NCBI RefSeq assembly: GCF_024199945.1
Contig: NZ_JANADP010000001.1
Span: 8,122,001 to 8,186,000, forward strand
Origin: Bradyrhizobium sp. CCGUVB4N
Lineage (GTDB): Bacteria > Pseudomonadota > Alphaproteobacteria > Rhizobiales > Xanthobacteraceae
DNA: 64,000 nt
Direction: 5' to 3'
Positions 17,141 to 28,780 of this stretch are shown here, piece after piece (position 1 is the first letter of the stretch; each line of letters begins with the position of its first letter). Both the position numbers and the translations under genes were made by a program. Below the pieces are notes generated by a model, which worked only from the letters and a program-made list of their open reading frames with translations, was not told the origin of the DNA and did no database searches.

Positions 17141-17869
17141 CTAGGCCGTTCGCGCCCCTGACACAACCGGAGTTCCCAGCCATTCGGCCAGCGCCCGCGT
17201 GGTCGCCTCGGGCTGCTCCGGCTGCGGCAGATGTCCGCAATTGGCCAGAACGACCAGCTTCGCGCCGGCAATGCCCTCCGCCATCTCCTTCGAGAAGGCG
17301 TTGGGAATGGTGTTGTCCTCATCGCCCGTCAGCACCAGCGTCGGGCATCTGATCGCCGCCAGTGTGGGGCGTGAATCCACCCGTGCGATGATCGCGGTCT
17401 GCTGGCGCAGATAGCCTTCGACACCGACGTCGTCGCCCTGCTCATGCACGAGTTGACGTAGGCTGAGATCGTTGTGGCGCGAAGGATGCACCAATTCCGG
17501 AAACATCTCCTCGCGCGCGGCGCGCAACTCGCCGCGCTTGGCGCGCTCCATCAGGCCACGACGGCGCGCGGTCGCCTCCGGCGTATCAGGCCGCGCCTGG
17601 GTGTTGATCAAGGCGAGCTTCGCCACCCGTTCGGGGGCCTGGCGCATGATCTCCAGCGCGATGTAGCCGCCCATCGAATGGCCCGCGAGCGCGAAGCGCG
17701 GCGGGGCCTCGCTCAGCACGCGGGCGGCGATCGCCGCCATGCTGTCGTCGCGGATATGGTTGGCAACCATCACGGGGCCAAAGCGCCAGAGCGCGGGGAT
17801 CACGGGCGCATAGATGCGGGCCGAGGAAGCCAGCCCCGGAACCAGTAGAAGCGGGGTGGTCTGGTCCAT
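17141..17869 (-). CDS. Alpha/beta hydrolase
   Basis: A 242-residue hydrolase with nucleophile elbow GHSMGGYIALEI, an Asp in the strand CPTLVLTGDEDNTIPN and a catalytic His in NCGHLPQPEQPE, completing a Ser-Asp-His triad. The N-terminal strand is TPLLLVPGLASSARIY. Small esterase or lactonase-type activity is likely; substrate unknown. It diverges from carA with 146 bases between starts. Confidence 0.85.
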   Translation of the reverse strand: MDQTTPLLLVPGLASSARIYAPVIPALWRFGPVMVANHIRDDSMAAIAARVLSEAPPRFALAGHSMGGYIALEIMRQAPERVAKLALINTQARPDTPEATARRRGLMERAKRGELRAAREEMFPELVHPSRHNDLSLRQLVHEQGDDVGVEGYLRQQTAIIARVDSRPTLAAIRCPTLVLTGDEDNTIPNAFSKEMAEGIAGAKLVVLANCGHLPQPEQPEATTRALAEWLGTPVVSGARTA

Positions 17870-18015
17870 TATTGCCTCGCAAGCCCAGGAATTTGCCGGA
17901 AATTATTCCGCCAAGCTTAAGTGCCTGAGGGGACCTGTCAAATATGCAAAAACGCATGTGAATCCGCCGTTTCCCGCTTTGACGGACACGCTTCGGGGGC
18001 TTATGAAGCGGGCTC

Positions 18016-19206
18016 ATGACACAACATGAAAACGATAACGCTTGGCCGGACCATAAACCGACCGCGCTCCTTGTGCTCGCCGATGGCACGGTGCTCGAAG
18101 GCTTTGGTCTCGGCGCCGAAGGCCAGGCCGTCGGTGAAGTCTGCTTCAACACCGCGATGACCGGCTATGAAGAGATCCTCACCGATCCCTCCTATGCCGG
18201 GCAGCTCATCACCTTCACCTTCCCGCATATCGGCAACGTCGGCACCAACGACGAAGACATCGAGACGGTGAACATGGCCGCGACGCCCGGCGCGCGCGGC
18301 GTGATCCTGCGCACCGCGATCACCGATCCCTCGAATTACCGCGCCACCAAGCACCTCGACCAGTGGCTGAAGGCGCGTGGCATCATCGGCCTCTCCGGCA
18401 TCGACACCCGCGCGCTGACCGCGCTGATCCGTTCGAAGGGCATGCCCAACGCCGTGATCGCGCACGCCAAGGACGGCGAGTTCGATCTCCATGGCCTGAA
18501 GGAAGAAGCGCGCGAATGGCCCGGCCTCGAGGGCATGGACCTCGTGCCGATGGTCACCTCGGGCCAGCGCTTCACCTGGGACGAGACGCCGTGGCTGTGG
18601 GACAAGGGTTTTGGCCGGCAGGACAACCCTGAATTCAACGTCGTCGCCATCGACTACGGCATCAAGCGCAACATCCTGCGCCTGCTCGCCGGCGTCGGCT
18701 GCAAGGTGACGGTGGTGCCGGCAACGACCTCGTCCGAAGACATTCTGGCGATGAAGCCGGACGGCGTGTTTCTGTCGAACGGCCCGGGCGATCCGGCCGC
18801 GACCGGGAAATACGCGGTGCCCGTGATCCAGGACGTAATCAAGTCGGGGACGCCGACCTTCGGAATTTGTCTCGGTCACCAGATGCTCGGCCTCGCCGTC
18901 GGCGCGAAGACCAAGAAGATGCATCAGGGCCATCACGGCGCCAATCATCCCGTGAAGGACGAGACCACCGGCAAGGTCGAGATCACCTCGATGAACCACG
19001 GTTTTGCGGTGGACGAGAACACGCTGCCGAAGGGCGCAACGCAGACCCATATCTCGCTGTTCGACGGATCCAATTGCGGCATCCAGCTCGACGGCAGGCC
19101 GGTGTTCTCGGTGCAGTACCATCCCGAGGCGTCGCCGGGTCCGCGCGACTCGCACTACCTATTCCAGCGCTTTGCCGATCTGATGCGGCAGAAGAAGAGC
19201 GCGTAA
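18016..19206 (+). CDS. carA: Carbamoyl-phosphate synthase small subunit (glutaminase)
   Basis: A 396-residue subunit that hydrolyses glutamine and passes ammonia to CarB for carbamoyl phosphate, used in arginine and pyrimidine synthesis. The N-terminal domain has FGLGAEGQAVGEVCFNTAMTGYEEILTDPSY and the class I amidotransferase domain has the nucleophile Cys285 in GICLGHQML with His369 and Glu371 in QYHPEASPG. No Shine-Dalgarno stands before the ATG; TTGACG (17979-17984) and TTATGA (18001-18006) make a possible promoter that would give a very short leader. carB is 4.1 kb downstream, separated by seven genes or RNA features. Confidence 0.97.
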   Translation: MTQHENDNAWPDHKPTALLVLADGTVLEGFGLGAEGQAVGEVCFNTAMTGYEEILTDPSYAGQLITFTFPHIGNVGTNDEDIETVNMAATPGARGVILRTAITDPSNYRATKHLDQWLKARGIIGLSGIDTRALTALIRSKGMPNAVIAHAKDGEFDLHGLKEEAREWPGLEGMDLVPMVTSGQRFTWDETPWLWDKGFGRQDNPEFNVVAIDYGIKRNILRLLAGVGCKVTVVPATTSSEDILAMKPDGVFLSNGPGDPAATGKYAVPVIQDVIKSGTPTFGICLGHQMLGLAVGAKTKKMHQGHHGANHPVKDETTGKVEITSMNHGFAVDENTLPKGATQTHISLFDGSNCGIQLDGRPVFSVQYHPEASPGPRDSHYLFQRFADLMRQKKSA

Positions 19207-19235
19207 GGCGCGCTCGACATTGCTTCGTGACATTC

Positions 19236-19263
19236 AGGCCCGGGCTCGTCCCGGGCCTTTTTT
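19236..19263 (+). terminator. Intrinsic terminator after carA
   Basis: AGGCCCGGG (19236-19244), loop CTCGT, CCCGGGCCT (19250-19258) followed by a run of T. Nine perfect base pairs and a U-tract, 30 bases after the carA stop. Confidence 0.9.
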
Positions 19264-19335
19264 GTTGTTCCGAGAACTGGGAACACCACCGAATTTCTCT
19301 CGTTGAACCTGCTACGCTCGCGCAGGAGCCCTGCC

Positions 19336-19857
19336 ATGTCCGTCGTCCGCGACTATGCTGAGCCGCTCGCCATCGTCTTTAGGGATGACGGGCTGGTGCC
19401 GAACAACATCCTCCCCTTCCTGGTTTACCAGGGCGCGGTGGCTCTCGATCTGAAGCACCCCGAGGAGACCATCGAAAACCTGTTCGAAACCAACAATTGG
19501 GGCGGCACCTGGCGCAACGGCGTCTACGATTACCTGCACTACCACGCGACGGTGCATGAGGTGCTCGGCGTCGCGCGCGGCCATGCCCGCGTTCGCTTCG
19601 GCGGCGATCACGGCCAGGAGCTGGACATCAAGGCCGGCGATGTCGCGATCCTGCCGGCTGGCACGGGACATCAGCGCATCAATGCGAGCGACGATTTCTG
19701 CGTGATCGGCGCCTATCCGCCGGGCTCGCGGATGAAGGTCACGCGGGCCACGCCAGAGAACCACGCCAAGGCGTTGAAGACGATTCCGAACGTCGCACGT
19801 CCGCCGGCCGATCCGGTCACGGGCAAGCACGGCGCGTTGATGCGGTTGTGGCGGTAG
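19336..19857 (+). CDS. Cupin-domain protein, YjlB-like
   Basis: About 173 residues from MSVVRDYAEPLAIVFRDDGLVPNN; the ATG at 19336 has GGAG nine bases upstream. The single cupin barrel shows the first metal motif around DYLHYHATVHEVLGVARGHARVRFGG and the second at GDVAILPAGTGHQRI. The order and length match the YjlB group of small cupins, whose substrate is not known. It lies alone between the carA terminator and a palindromic repeat. Confidence 0.82.
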   Translation: MSVVRDYAEPLAIVFRDDGLVPNNILPFLVYQGAVALDLKHPEETIENLFETNNWGGTWRNGVYDYLHYHATVHEVLGVARGHARVRFGGDHGQELDIKAGDVAILPAGTGHQRINASDDFCVIGAYPPGSRMKVTRATPENHAKALKTIPNVARPPADPVTGKHGALMRLWR

Positions 19858-19872
19858 TTACCGGCGACGGTG

Positions 19873-19966
19873 CCGTAGGGTGGGCAAAGGCGCATTTGCG
19901 CCGTGCCCACGATCTCTCAATGATTGATACGAGACGTGGGCACGCTTCGCTTTGCCCACCCTACGG
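19873..19966. repeat. Palindromic intergenic repeat (17-bp inverted arms)
   Basis: CCGTAGGGTGGGCAAAG (19873-19889) is repeated inverted at 19950-19966; between them lies a second pair around GTGCCCACG/CGTGGGCAC. It separates two convergent genes (cupin and dps-like) and is of the dispersed type common in Bradyrhizobium. Confidence 0.7.
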
Positions 19967-19975
19967 AGGTTCGGC

Positions 19976-20500
19976 TTAAGCCTCGTTGCCGCCTTCCTGG
20001 CGGGTGGCTTCGAACAGGAACCAGGTCCGGCGCTCAGTCTCGTCGATGAAGTTCTCGAGGATGCTGGCGCTGGCGACGTCGCCGGCGTCGTCGCAGACCT
20101 CGTGCGCTTTGCGCATTGCGGCCGCGACATGCTTGTTGTCCTGCATGAGCTCGCGCAGCATTTCGCGCGGCGGGACGTAGTCCTCGTTGTTGTCCTTGAT
20201 GGTCTGGAGCTTTGCGATCTGGCCGATCGACTTCACCGTGGTGCCGCCGATCTTGCGGACGCGCTCGGCGAGCTGGTCGGTGGTGGCAAAAATCTGGTCC
20301 GACTGCTCGTCGAGCAGCAGGTGATAATCGCGGAAATGCCGGCCGCTGATGTGCCAGTGGAAATTCTTGGTCTTGAGATACAGCGCGAACGCGTCGGCCA
20401 GAAGCACGTTGAGCGCCTCCGAGACCTTGTTGACCGCCTCGGGCTGCAGATCGGTGGGGGTGTCGAGGTCGGGCGAGACCTTGCTGGGGGCTTTGCTCAC
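19976..20500 (-). CDS. dps: Dps-family ferritin-like protein
   Basis: About 174 residues. The GTG at 20500 is chosen because AGGAAGG lies six bases upstream. The Dps di-iron signature is clear: KTKNFHWHISGRHFRDYHLLLDEQSDQIFATTDQLAERVRKIGG, with the His and Asp/Glu that build the intersubunit ferroxidase site. Dps dodecamers store iron and protect DNA from peroxide. The acidic segment at the N terminus replaces the lysine-rich tail of E. coli Dps, so direct DNA binding may be weak. No OxyR-type site was identified. Confidence 0.88.
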   Translation of the reverse strand: MSKAPSKVSPDLDTPTDLQPEAVNKVSEALNVLLADAFALYLKTKNFHWHISGRHFRDYHLLLDEQSDQIFATTDQLAERVRKIGGTTVKSIGQIAKLQTIKDNNEDYVPPREMLRELMQDNKHVAAAMRKAHEVCDDAGDVASASILENFIDETERRTWFLFEATRQEGGNEA

Positions 20501-20604
20501 GGGAAACCTTCCTGTTAGGACGCGGACATTGACGGCGCGCCGTCGCACCCCTAACGCAAGGCGGGCAGCGCGGTTCCTATCTAGGAACCGCCGGGCGGGA
20601 TACC

Positions 20605-21306
20605 ATGGACGATTGGATCGATTATTACGACTCGACGCATACGATCTATGTCAGCAAGCTGCATCGCGATTTGCACTTCCAGATCATCGCGCGGGACATC
20701 ATCAGCTACATCACCTCGCCCGACGCGACCGTGCTGGATTATGCCTGCGGCGAGGCGCTGTCGGCGAGCCAGGTGGCGGCGGCCTGCGGCCAGCTGATCC
20801 TGGCCGAACCCGCGCCCGGCGTGCGCGGCCGGCTGATCGCGCGGTTTGCGCCGAATACAAAAATCCGTGTTCGGTCACTCGACGACGTCCGCAAGATGCA
20901 GGACCAGTCCATCGATCTCGTCGTGATGAACTCGGTTGCGCAATACATGACGGCGGAGGAGCTCGATGCCGCACTCATCAATGTCAGGCGTATCCTGAAG
21001 CCGTCCGGCAAGCTCGTGCTCGGCGATATCCTGCAGCCCCATGTCGGCATGGGCCGCGACGTCACGGCGCTACTCTCCTTCGGCCTGCGTCACGGCTTCC
21101 TCAAGGACGCGCTGATCGGGCTCGTCAGCACCGCGCTGTCAGATTACCGTCATCTGCGCACGCGCATCGGGCTCAAGCGCTACAGCGAGGACGAGATCGC
21201 GGCCAAGCTGAAGGCCGCGGGCTTCGCAAGCCAGCGCGCCAACACCAATATCGGCCATAATCGCTGGCGCATGACCTTCATCGCGCGGCCGCCTTTGGTG
21301 CGTTAA
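20605..21306 (+). CDS. Class I SAM-dependent methyltransferase
   Basis: A 233-residue protein with the SAM-binding motif I as VLDYACGEALSASQVA, acidic loop ILAEPAP, and motif IV region DLVVMNSVAQYMTAEELDAALINVRRILKPSGKLVLGD. The layout is that of type 11/25 small-molecule methyltransferases. The N terminus has an unusual aromatic, acidic start (MDDWIDYYDSTHTIYVSKLHRDLHF). Substrate unknown; no pathway partners adjoin it. Confidence 0.82.
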   Translation: MDDWIDYYDSTHTIYVSKLHRDLHFQIIARDIISYITSPDATVLDYACGEALSASQVAAACGQLILAEPAPGVRGRLIARFAPNTKIRVRSLDDVRKMQDQSIDLVVMNSVAQYMTAEELDAALINVRRILKPSGKLVLGDILQPHVGMGRDVTALLSFGLRHGFLKDALIGLVSTALSDYRHLRTRIGLKRYSEDEIAAKLKAAGFASQRANTNIGHNRWRMTFIARPPLVR

Positions 21307-21360
21307 GCATAACACTTGGCTGAGGTGGCTTGTCGCAGCTCGATCGGACATGATCGCCGC

Positions 21361-21436
21361 GGCCCGGTGGCGGAAGCGTCTACGCGAGAGCAGTGCATTG
21401 CTCTTCATCCTGGTTCAAATCCAGGCCGGGTCTCCA
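21361..21436 (+). tRNA. tRNA-Cys-like gene with abnormal D and anticodon arms
   Basis: A 76-base element folds as a cloverleaf: acceptor GGCCCGG/CCGGGTC (one G-U), T arm CCTGG-TTCAAAT-CCAGG perfect, discriminator T (21433) and encoded CCA (21434-21436). GCA at the anticodon place and U73 are the main cysteine identity elements. Two features are abnormal. The anticodon stem AGAGC/GCTCT closes a loop of eight bases (AGTGCATT) instead of seven, and the D loop (GAAGCGTCTA) lacks the usual GG pair. It could be a divergent second tRNA-Cys, a non-translating tRNA-like RNA or a decaying copy. Confidence 0.6.
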
Positions 21437-21498
21437 CGCTTCGCCCCTGCGGGGCTACGCGTGGCGCAGCCACGCAAGGCCCGCAGGGGCGAAGCGTG
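21435..21498. repeat. Long hairpin after the tRNA-like gene
   Basis: CACGCTTCGCCCCTGCGGG (21435-21453) pairs with a perfect inverted copy at 21480-21498, and a second stem GCGTGGC/GCCACGC sits inside. It begins within the CCA end of the tRNA-like gene. It lacks a T-run, so it is a structural repeat or processing signal more than a standard terminator. Confidence 0.6.
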
Positions 21499-21552
21499 TC
21501 CGGCGTAGCCGGAGCGAAGCGATGGCGAAGACGGACTGTCCGCCCAAAGACT

Positions 21553-21924
21553 TCAATCCACCTTCACGACTTCGCACGTCGCAATCAGCTCAAGCCTGTC
21601 CGCATCCTTCGCCGCTGACTTGAGCACGGCGTCAAGCAGGCCGGGAAAGCGTGCCTCGAGATCCTCGCGACGCAGCCGCATGAAGCGGTTGGTGCCCGCG
21701 ATTCGCGTCTGCATCAGCCCGCAATCGCGCAGCTTTGCGAAGTGATAGGTGAGGTTCGACTTGCCGGAGAGGCCGTTGAAGTCGCCACAGCAAAGCTCGC
21801 TGCTGACACGTTCCTGCTGGGCGAGCTGATACACGATCGCCAACCGGATCGGATCGCTCAGACAATCCAGAACCAGCGGCAGCTCGATCTGCTCGCGGGT
21901 GGGGTGGGGGGGCGTGCGGCTCAT
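21553..21924 (-). CDS. ArsR-family repressor of the divergent MFS transporter (predicted)
   Basis: About 123 residues from MSRTPPHPTREQIELPLVLDCLSDPIRLAIVYQLAQQERVSSELCCGDFNGLSGKSNLTYHFAKLRD. The winged helix is clear and the central Cys-Cys (ELCCGDF) plus a Cys at the tail (IATCEVV) could bind a metal or sense thiol oxidation. It is divergent to an MFS exporter, with two 18-base operators in the gap that are ready sites for it. Confidence 0.85.
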   Translation of the reverse strand: MSRTPPHPTREQIELPLVLDCLSDPIRLAIVYQLAQQERVSSELCCGDFNGLSGKSNLTYHFAKLRDCGLMQTRIAGTNRFMRLRREDLEARFPGLLDAVLKSAAKDADRLELIATCEVVKVD

Positions 21925-21955
21925 GATCCGGGAATCATAGCGATGCGGTCGCAAT

Positions 21956-22021
21956 GTTCAATAGTTCTTGAACCAATTGACTCCTGAATCGTCATCTTCG
22001 ATAGTTCAATAAACATTGAAC
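21956..22021. promoter_or_regulatory. Twin 18-bp operators between arsR-like and MFS genes
   Basis: GTTCAATAGTTCTTGAAC (21956-21973) and GTTCAATAAACATTGAAC (22004-22021) are inverted repeats with the same GTTCAA half-site and the same total length. A possible promoter for the MFS gene is TTGACT (21977-21982) with GATAGT (22000-22005), so the second operator covers the -10 box and start point. One copy near each gene fits simultaneous control of both. Confidence 0.7.
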
Positions 22022-22037
22022 ATAGGGAATGTTAGCA

Positions 22038-23207
22038 ATGAGCGTGTTCTGGCTGGCCCTGGGGGCCTTTGCGATTGGCACCGAAGGCTTTGTGATTGCT
22101 GGGCTTTTGCCGTCGATCGCCAGCGACCTCTCGATTTCGGTCTCGGCCGCCGGCCAATTGGTCACCGCCTACGCCCTCACCTACGCCGTGGGCTCGCCGA
22201 TCCTGGCGGTGACGCTGAACAATATCGACCGCCGCACCGTGCTGGCGCTCGCGCTCTTGACCTTCATCGCCGGAAACCTCGCCGCAATGGTCGCCTCCAA
22301 TTACGCTGTGCTGCTGGCCTCTCGCATGCTGATGGCGCTGGGTTCCGGGCTGTGCATGCCGACGGCGCTGGCGGTGTCCGTGGCGGTCGCCTCGCCGGAA
22401 CGGCGCGGCCGCGCGGTGGCGCTCGTCACCTCGGGCCTCACCGTCGCGACCGTCATCGGCGTGCCCCTCGGCAATCTCGTCGGCAGCTGGTTCGGCTGGC
22501 GCGCGACTTTCGCCATGGTCGCAATGATCGGCGCCGTTGCACTCGCCGGCCTTCTGCTCGGCCTGCCTCGCGGGCTGCCGCGCAACACGGCCTCGCTCAG
22601 CGAAAGGCTTGCGGTGGCGCGTCACAGCAATGTCGTGATCGCGCTTCTGATCACGATTTTATGGGCGCTGGGCGGCTTCACCGTGTTCACCTATTTCGCG
22701 GTCCCGCTGCGCGGCCTCGGCTTCGACGCTTCGCAGATCAGCCTTGCCCTGCTGGTGTTTGGCGGCGCAGCCGCGATCGGAAACATGCTTGGCGGCGTCC
22801 TGGCCGACCGGCTCGGCACGATGGCCACCGCGGCGCTCGGGCTCGCCGGCATGGCGAGCGCGCTGATCCTGCATTCGCTGGTCCTGAAGCTCCTGCCCGG
22901 ACAGGCGCATTACGCAGTGCTTGGGGCGATCTTCCTCTGGGGCCTTTCGGGTTGGGCGTTCTATCCGGCCCAGATCGCAAGCATTATCCGGATCGAGCCG
23001 CAGGCCTCGATGATCGCGCTCTCGCTCAACGCCTCCGCCATGTATCTCGGCTTCGCCATCGGCGGCGCCCTGGGCGGGGCCGTGCTGGCCACCCTCTCGC
23101 CAAACGACCTTGGCTGGATCGGCGGAACGAGCGTTGCGGCCTCGCTTCTCGTGCATCTCGCCCGTGGCTGGCAGGCACGGCCGAAACCCGTTAAAATTGC
23201 CGGTTGA
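22038..23207 (+). CDS. MFS efflux transporter (DHA1, AraJ-like)
   Basis: About 389 residues with twelve membrane helices. The opening SVFWLALGAFAIGTEGFVIAGLLPSIASDL matches the DHA1 sugar/drug exporter group, and motif A is present in a loosened form (NNIDRRTVLALA). The ATG at 22038 is chosen over 22029 because AGGGA is nine bases upstream of the former and directly abuts the latter. Expression is probably controlled by the divergent ArsR protein. Substrate unknown. Confidence 0.88.
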   Translation: MSVFWLALGAFAIGTEGFVIAGLLPSIASDLSISVSAAGQLVTAYALTYAVGSPILAVTLNNIDRRTVLALALLTFIAGNLAAMVASNYAVLLASRMLMALGSGLCMPTALAVSVAVASPERRGRAVALVTSGLTVATVIGVPLGNLVGSWFGWRATFAMVAMIGAVALAGLLLGLPRGLPRNTASLSERLAVARHSNVVIALLITILWALGGFTVFTYFAVPLRGLGFDASQISLALLVFGGAAAIGNMLGGVLADRLGTMATAALGLAGMASALILHSLVLKLLPGQAHYAVLGAIFLWGLSGWAFYPAQIASIIRIEPQASMIALSLNASAMYLGFAIGGALGGAVLATLSPNDLGWIGGTSVAASLLVHLARGWQARPKPVKIAG

Positions 23208-23293
23208 TGGGCGTTTTTCGGGGTTTCGCCGCCCCGAAAACTGGTCTAAGACCCACCCGCGCGCGAGGGAGACCAACGCGCTCTCGGCCACAG

Positions 23294-23322
23294 GGGACGC
23301 GCAGCAAGCGCGCCCTTTTTTT
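23294..23322 (+). terminator. Terminator or attenuator between MFS gene and carB
   Basis: GGG-A-CGCGC (23294-23302), loop AGCAA, GCGCGCCC (23308-23315) followed by seven T. It ends the MFS message, and it also lies 30 bases before carB, so if carB is read from upstream it would act as an attenuator. Confidence 0.75.
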
Positions 23323-23351
23323 GTGCCCAAATTCCACTTCGGCGAGAGTTG

Positions 23352-26816
<3,465 letters not shown>

Positions 26817-26860
26817 TCGCGGGCGGCAGCTTCGCTGCAGCTAAGTGATTGGCAATGAAG

Positions 26861-26895
26861 CCACAATGGCCGGAGGAACTGTCCCGGCCATGTGG
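26861..26895 (+). terminator. Hairpin after carB
   Basis: CCAC-A-ATGGCCGG (26861-26873) pairs with CCGGCCATGTGG (26884-26895), twelve base pairs with one bulge, followed by a T-rich TTGTTCTGTTCC. It probably terminates the carB message 45 bases after the stop. Confidence 0.6.
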
Positions 26896-26977
26896 TTGTT
26901 CTGTTCCGGCGCCAGACCCACATAACGCTCCGGCGGCGGCGTGTTCAGCCCCCGGACATACTGACGAATCAAGGTTG

Positions 26978-27005
26978 GCGCGCCCTCTGTTGTTGGCGGG
27001 CGCGC
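26978..27005 (+). promoter_or_regulatory. Hairpin in the greA leader
   Basis: GCGCGCCC (26978-26985) and GGGCGCGC (26998-27005) form a perfect eight-pair stem directly upstream of the greA ribosome site. Its position suggests a structured leader. E. coli greA is known to have a regulated leader; whether the same is true here is inference. Confidence 0.4.
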
Positions 27006-27026
27006 GACCGAAGGACGAGAGAAGAG

Positions 27027-27500
27027 ATGGAAAAGGTTCCGATGACTGCGAGCGGCTTTGCCGCACTCGGGGAAGAATTGAAGAAGCGCCAGTCCGAGGA
27101 CCGTCCGCGCATCATCGAGCATATCGCCGAGGCGCGCTCGCACGGCGACCTGTCCGAGAACGCCGAATACCATGCCGCCAAGGAAGAGCAGTCCCATAAT
27201 GAGGGCCGCATCGCCGAGCTCGAAGACAAGCTCGCGCGCGCCGACATCATCGATATTTCCAAGCTCTCCGGCGACACCATCAAGTTCGGCGCCACCGTGA
27301 CGCTGGTCGACGAGGACACCGAGAAGAAGGCGGTGTGGCAGATCGTCGGCGAGGTCGAGGCCGACGCCAAGAAGGGCCGCATCTCCATCACCTCGCCGCT
27401 TGCGCGCGCGCTGATCGGCAAGAAGAAGGGCTCGACCGTCGAGGTCAACGCCCCCGGCGGCGCCAAGGCATATGAGATCACCAAGGTCGAGTGGCGGTAA
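27027..27500 (+). CDS. greA: Transcription elongation factor GreA
   Basis: A 157-residue factor that rescues backtracked RNA polymerase by stimulating transcript cleavage. The N-terminal coiled coil has the basic and acidic tip residues in EARSHGDLSENAEYHAAKEEQ and the C-terminal FKBP-like domain runs FGATVTLVDEDTEKKAVWQIVGEVEAD to EITKVEW. Start at 27027 keeps the conserved MEKVPMTASGF. A terminator follows at 27523. Confidence 0.96.
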   Translation: MEKVPMTASGFAALGEELKKRQSEDRPRIIEHIAEARSHGDLSENAEYHAAKEEQSHNEGRIAELEDKLARADIIDISKLSGDTIKFGATVTLVDEDTEKKAVWQIVGEVEADAKKGRISITSPLARALIGKKKGSTVEVNAPGGAKAYEITKVEWR

Positions 27501-27522
27501 TCCACTCCGCAGAATCTGCCTG

Positions 27523-27549
27523 AAAAGCCGCGCGATCTGCGCGGCTTTT
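27523..27549 (+). terminator. Intrinsic terminator after greA
   Basis: AAAAGCCGCGC (27523-27533), loop GATCT, GCGCGGCTTTT (27539-27549), then C and TGTTT. Eleven perfect base pairs with U-rich end. Confidence 0.9.
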
Positions 27550-27636
27550 CTGTTTCGTGAGGTGTCCAGCCCGCGATTGTGAACCGCACTGCCCTCCATC
27601 ATGCTTTAGGCTGCCGTCCGAGCAAGGGAGGACACG

Positions 27637-28032
27637 ATGAACATCGATCGCATCGCCGCTCGGAGCCAGCCTTATCTGCTCAGCCTCTTCCGCTTCATCA
27701 CCGGGCTGCTGTTCTTTCACTACGGCGTGGCCAAGCTGTTCAAGTTTCCGCCGGTAGATATGTTTTCCGACGTCACGCCGTTGTCGCTCTGGGGGGTTGC
27801 CGGCATGTTCGAATTCGTGCTCGGCGGCCTCCTGATGATCGGGCTCTTCACGCGGCCGGCCGCCTTCATCCTTTCGGGTGAGATGGCCTTCGCCTATTTC
27901 ATCGAGCACCTGCCGCACAGCTTCTTTCCCGTCGTCAACGACGGTGCGCTGGCGATCATCCTGTGCTTCGCCTGCCTCTTCCTCGCCGCCGCCGGCGGGG
28001 GCCCGCTCAGCGTGGACGCGATGCGGCGGTGA
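27637..28032 (+). CDS. DoxX-family membrane protein
   Basis: A 131-residue protein with four membrane helices beginning MNIDRIAARSQPYLLSLFRFITGLLFFHYGVAKLF, the DoxX family start, and FEFVLGGLLMIGLFTRPAAFILSGEMAFAYFIEHLP in the middle. AAGGGAGGAC precedes the ATG. DoxX proteins are linked to quinol oxidation or thiol stress in various bacteria, but this group's role is not settled. It converges on the Lrp-family gene with two bases between the stops. Confidence 0.88.
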   Translation: MNIDRIAARSQPYLLSLFRFITGLLFFHYGVAKLFKFPPVDMFSDVTPLSLWGVAGMFEFVLGGLLMIGLFTRPAAFILSGEMAFAYFIEHLPHSFFPVVNDGALAIILCFACLFLAAAGGGPLSVDAMRR

Positions 28033-28034
28033 TT

Positions 28035-28514
28035 CTACCGCCGCCCCTTCACGTCGAGCGGCACAGCTGCCTCGTACTTCGAATTGTGCAGCACCAGTGA
28101 CGTGCGCACGTTGCGGACATGGGGCGCGGCGGTCAGGTGGGTGACGAAATCCTGGAAGGTCGCCATATCAGGGGCGACGCATTTCAGGATGAAATCGACC
28201 TCGCCCGACAGCATCCAGCATTCCCGCACCAGGGGCTCGGCGCGGACGAATTCCTCGAAGGCCCGCAAATCGGCTTCGGCCTGGCTGGAGAGGTGCACGG
28301 CGGCGAACACCGTGACGTCGAAGCCGAGCTTTCGCGCATCCAGCAGCCCGCGGTAGCCATGGATGTAGCCCTCCTCCTCCAGTGCCCGGACCCGGCGCAG
28401 GCAGGGCGGGGGCGAAATACCGACCCGCTTGGCGAGCTCGACATTGGTGATTCGGCCGTCGGCCTGGATCTCGGCGAGAATTTTGAGGTCGATCTCGTCT
28501 AGGTTCCGCGACAC
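28035..28514 (-). CDS. Lrp/AsnC-family transcriptional regulator
   Basis: About 159 residues. The GTG at 28514 is preferred because AGGAG lies ten bases before it and it begins VSRNLDEIDLKILAEIQADGRI, the usual start of the family; a longer reading from 28571 adds residues not expected. The helix-turn-helix is VELAKRVGISPPPCLRRVRALEEEGYI and the C-terminal RAM sensor domain includes LSGEVDFILKCVAPDMATFQDFV. It is divergent to trxB and may control it or itself. Confidence 0.88.
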   Translation of the reverse strand: MSRNLDEIDLKILAEIQADGRITNVELAKRVGISPPPCLRRVRALEEEGYIHGYRGLLDARKLGFDVTVFAAVHLSSQAEADLRAFEEFVRAEPLVRECWMLSGEVDFILKCVAPDMATFQDFVTHLTAAPHVRNVRTSLVLHNSKYEAAVPLDVKGRR

Positions 28515-28780
28515 GTGATTGGAACTCCTGGCCTTTATGGCGGTATCGGGTGGATCTGATGCAATCCTCATAGCCAGTCACGCAGGTTTGCGCAATTTTA
28601 TTGCGCGTTCACCCCACCTGACTTTTGTTCCTTGTTGGAAAAATCCGCCGATTGGGAATGCAATTCTTGCATAGCTCATCAGAAGGCTTAGATTAGCTCT
28701 GATATTTCAGCGCCTCCGCGAGGCCTCCCGGCACGTTCCGCGCCCGCGCTGCAAATCCCCCGTGAAAGGCGTCCGCAAAT

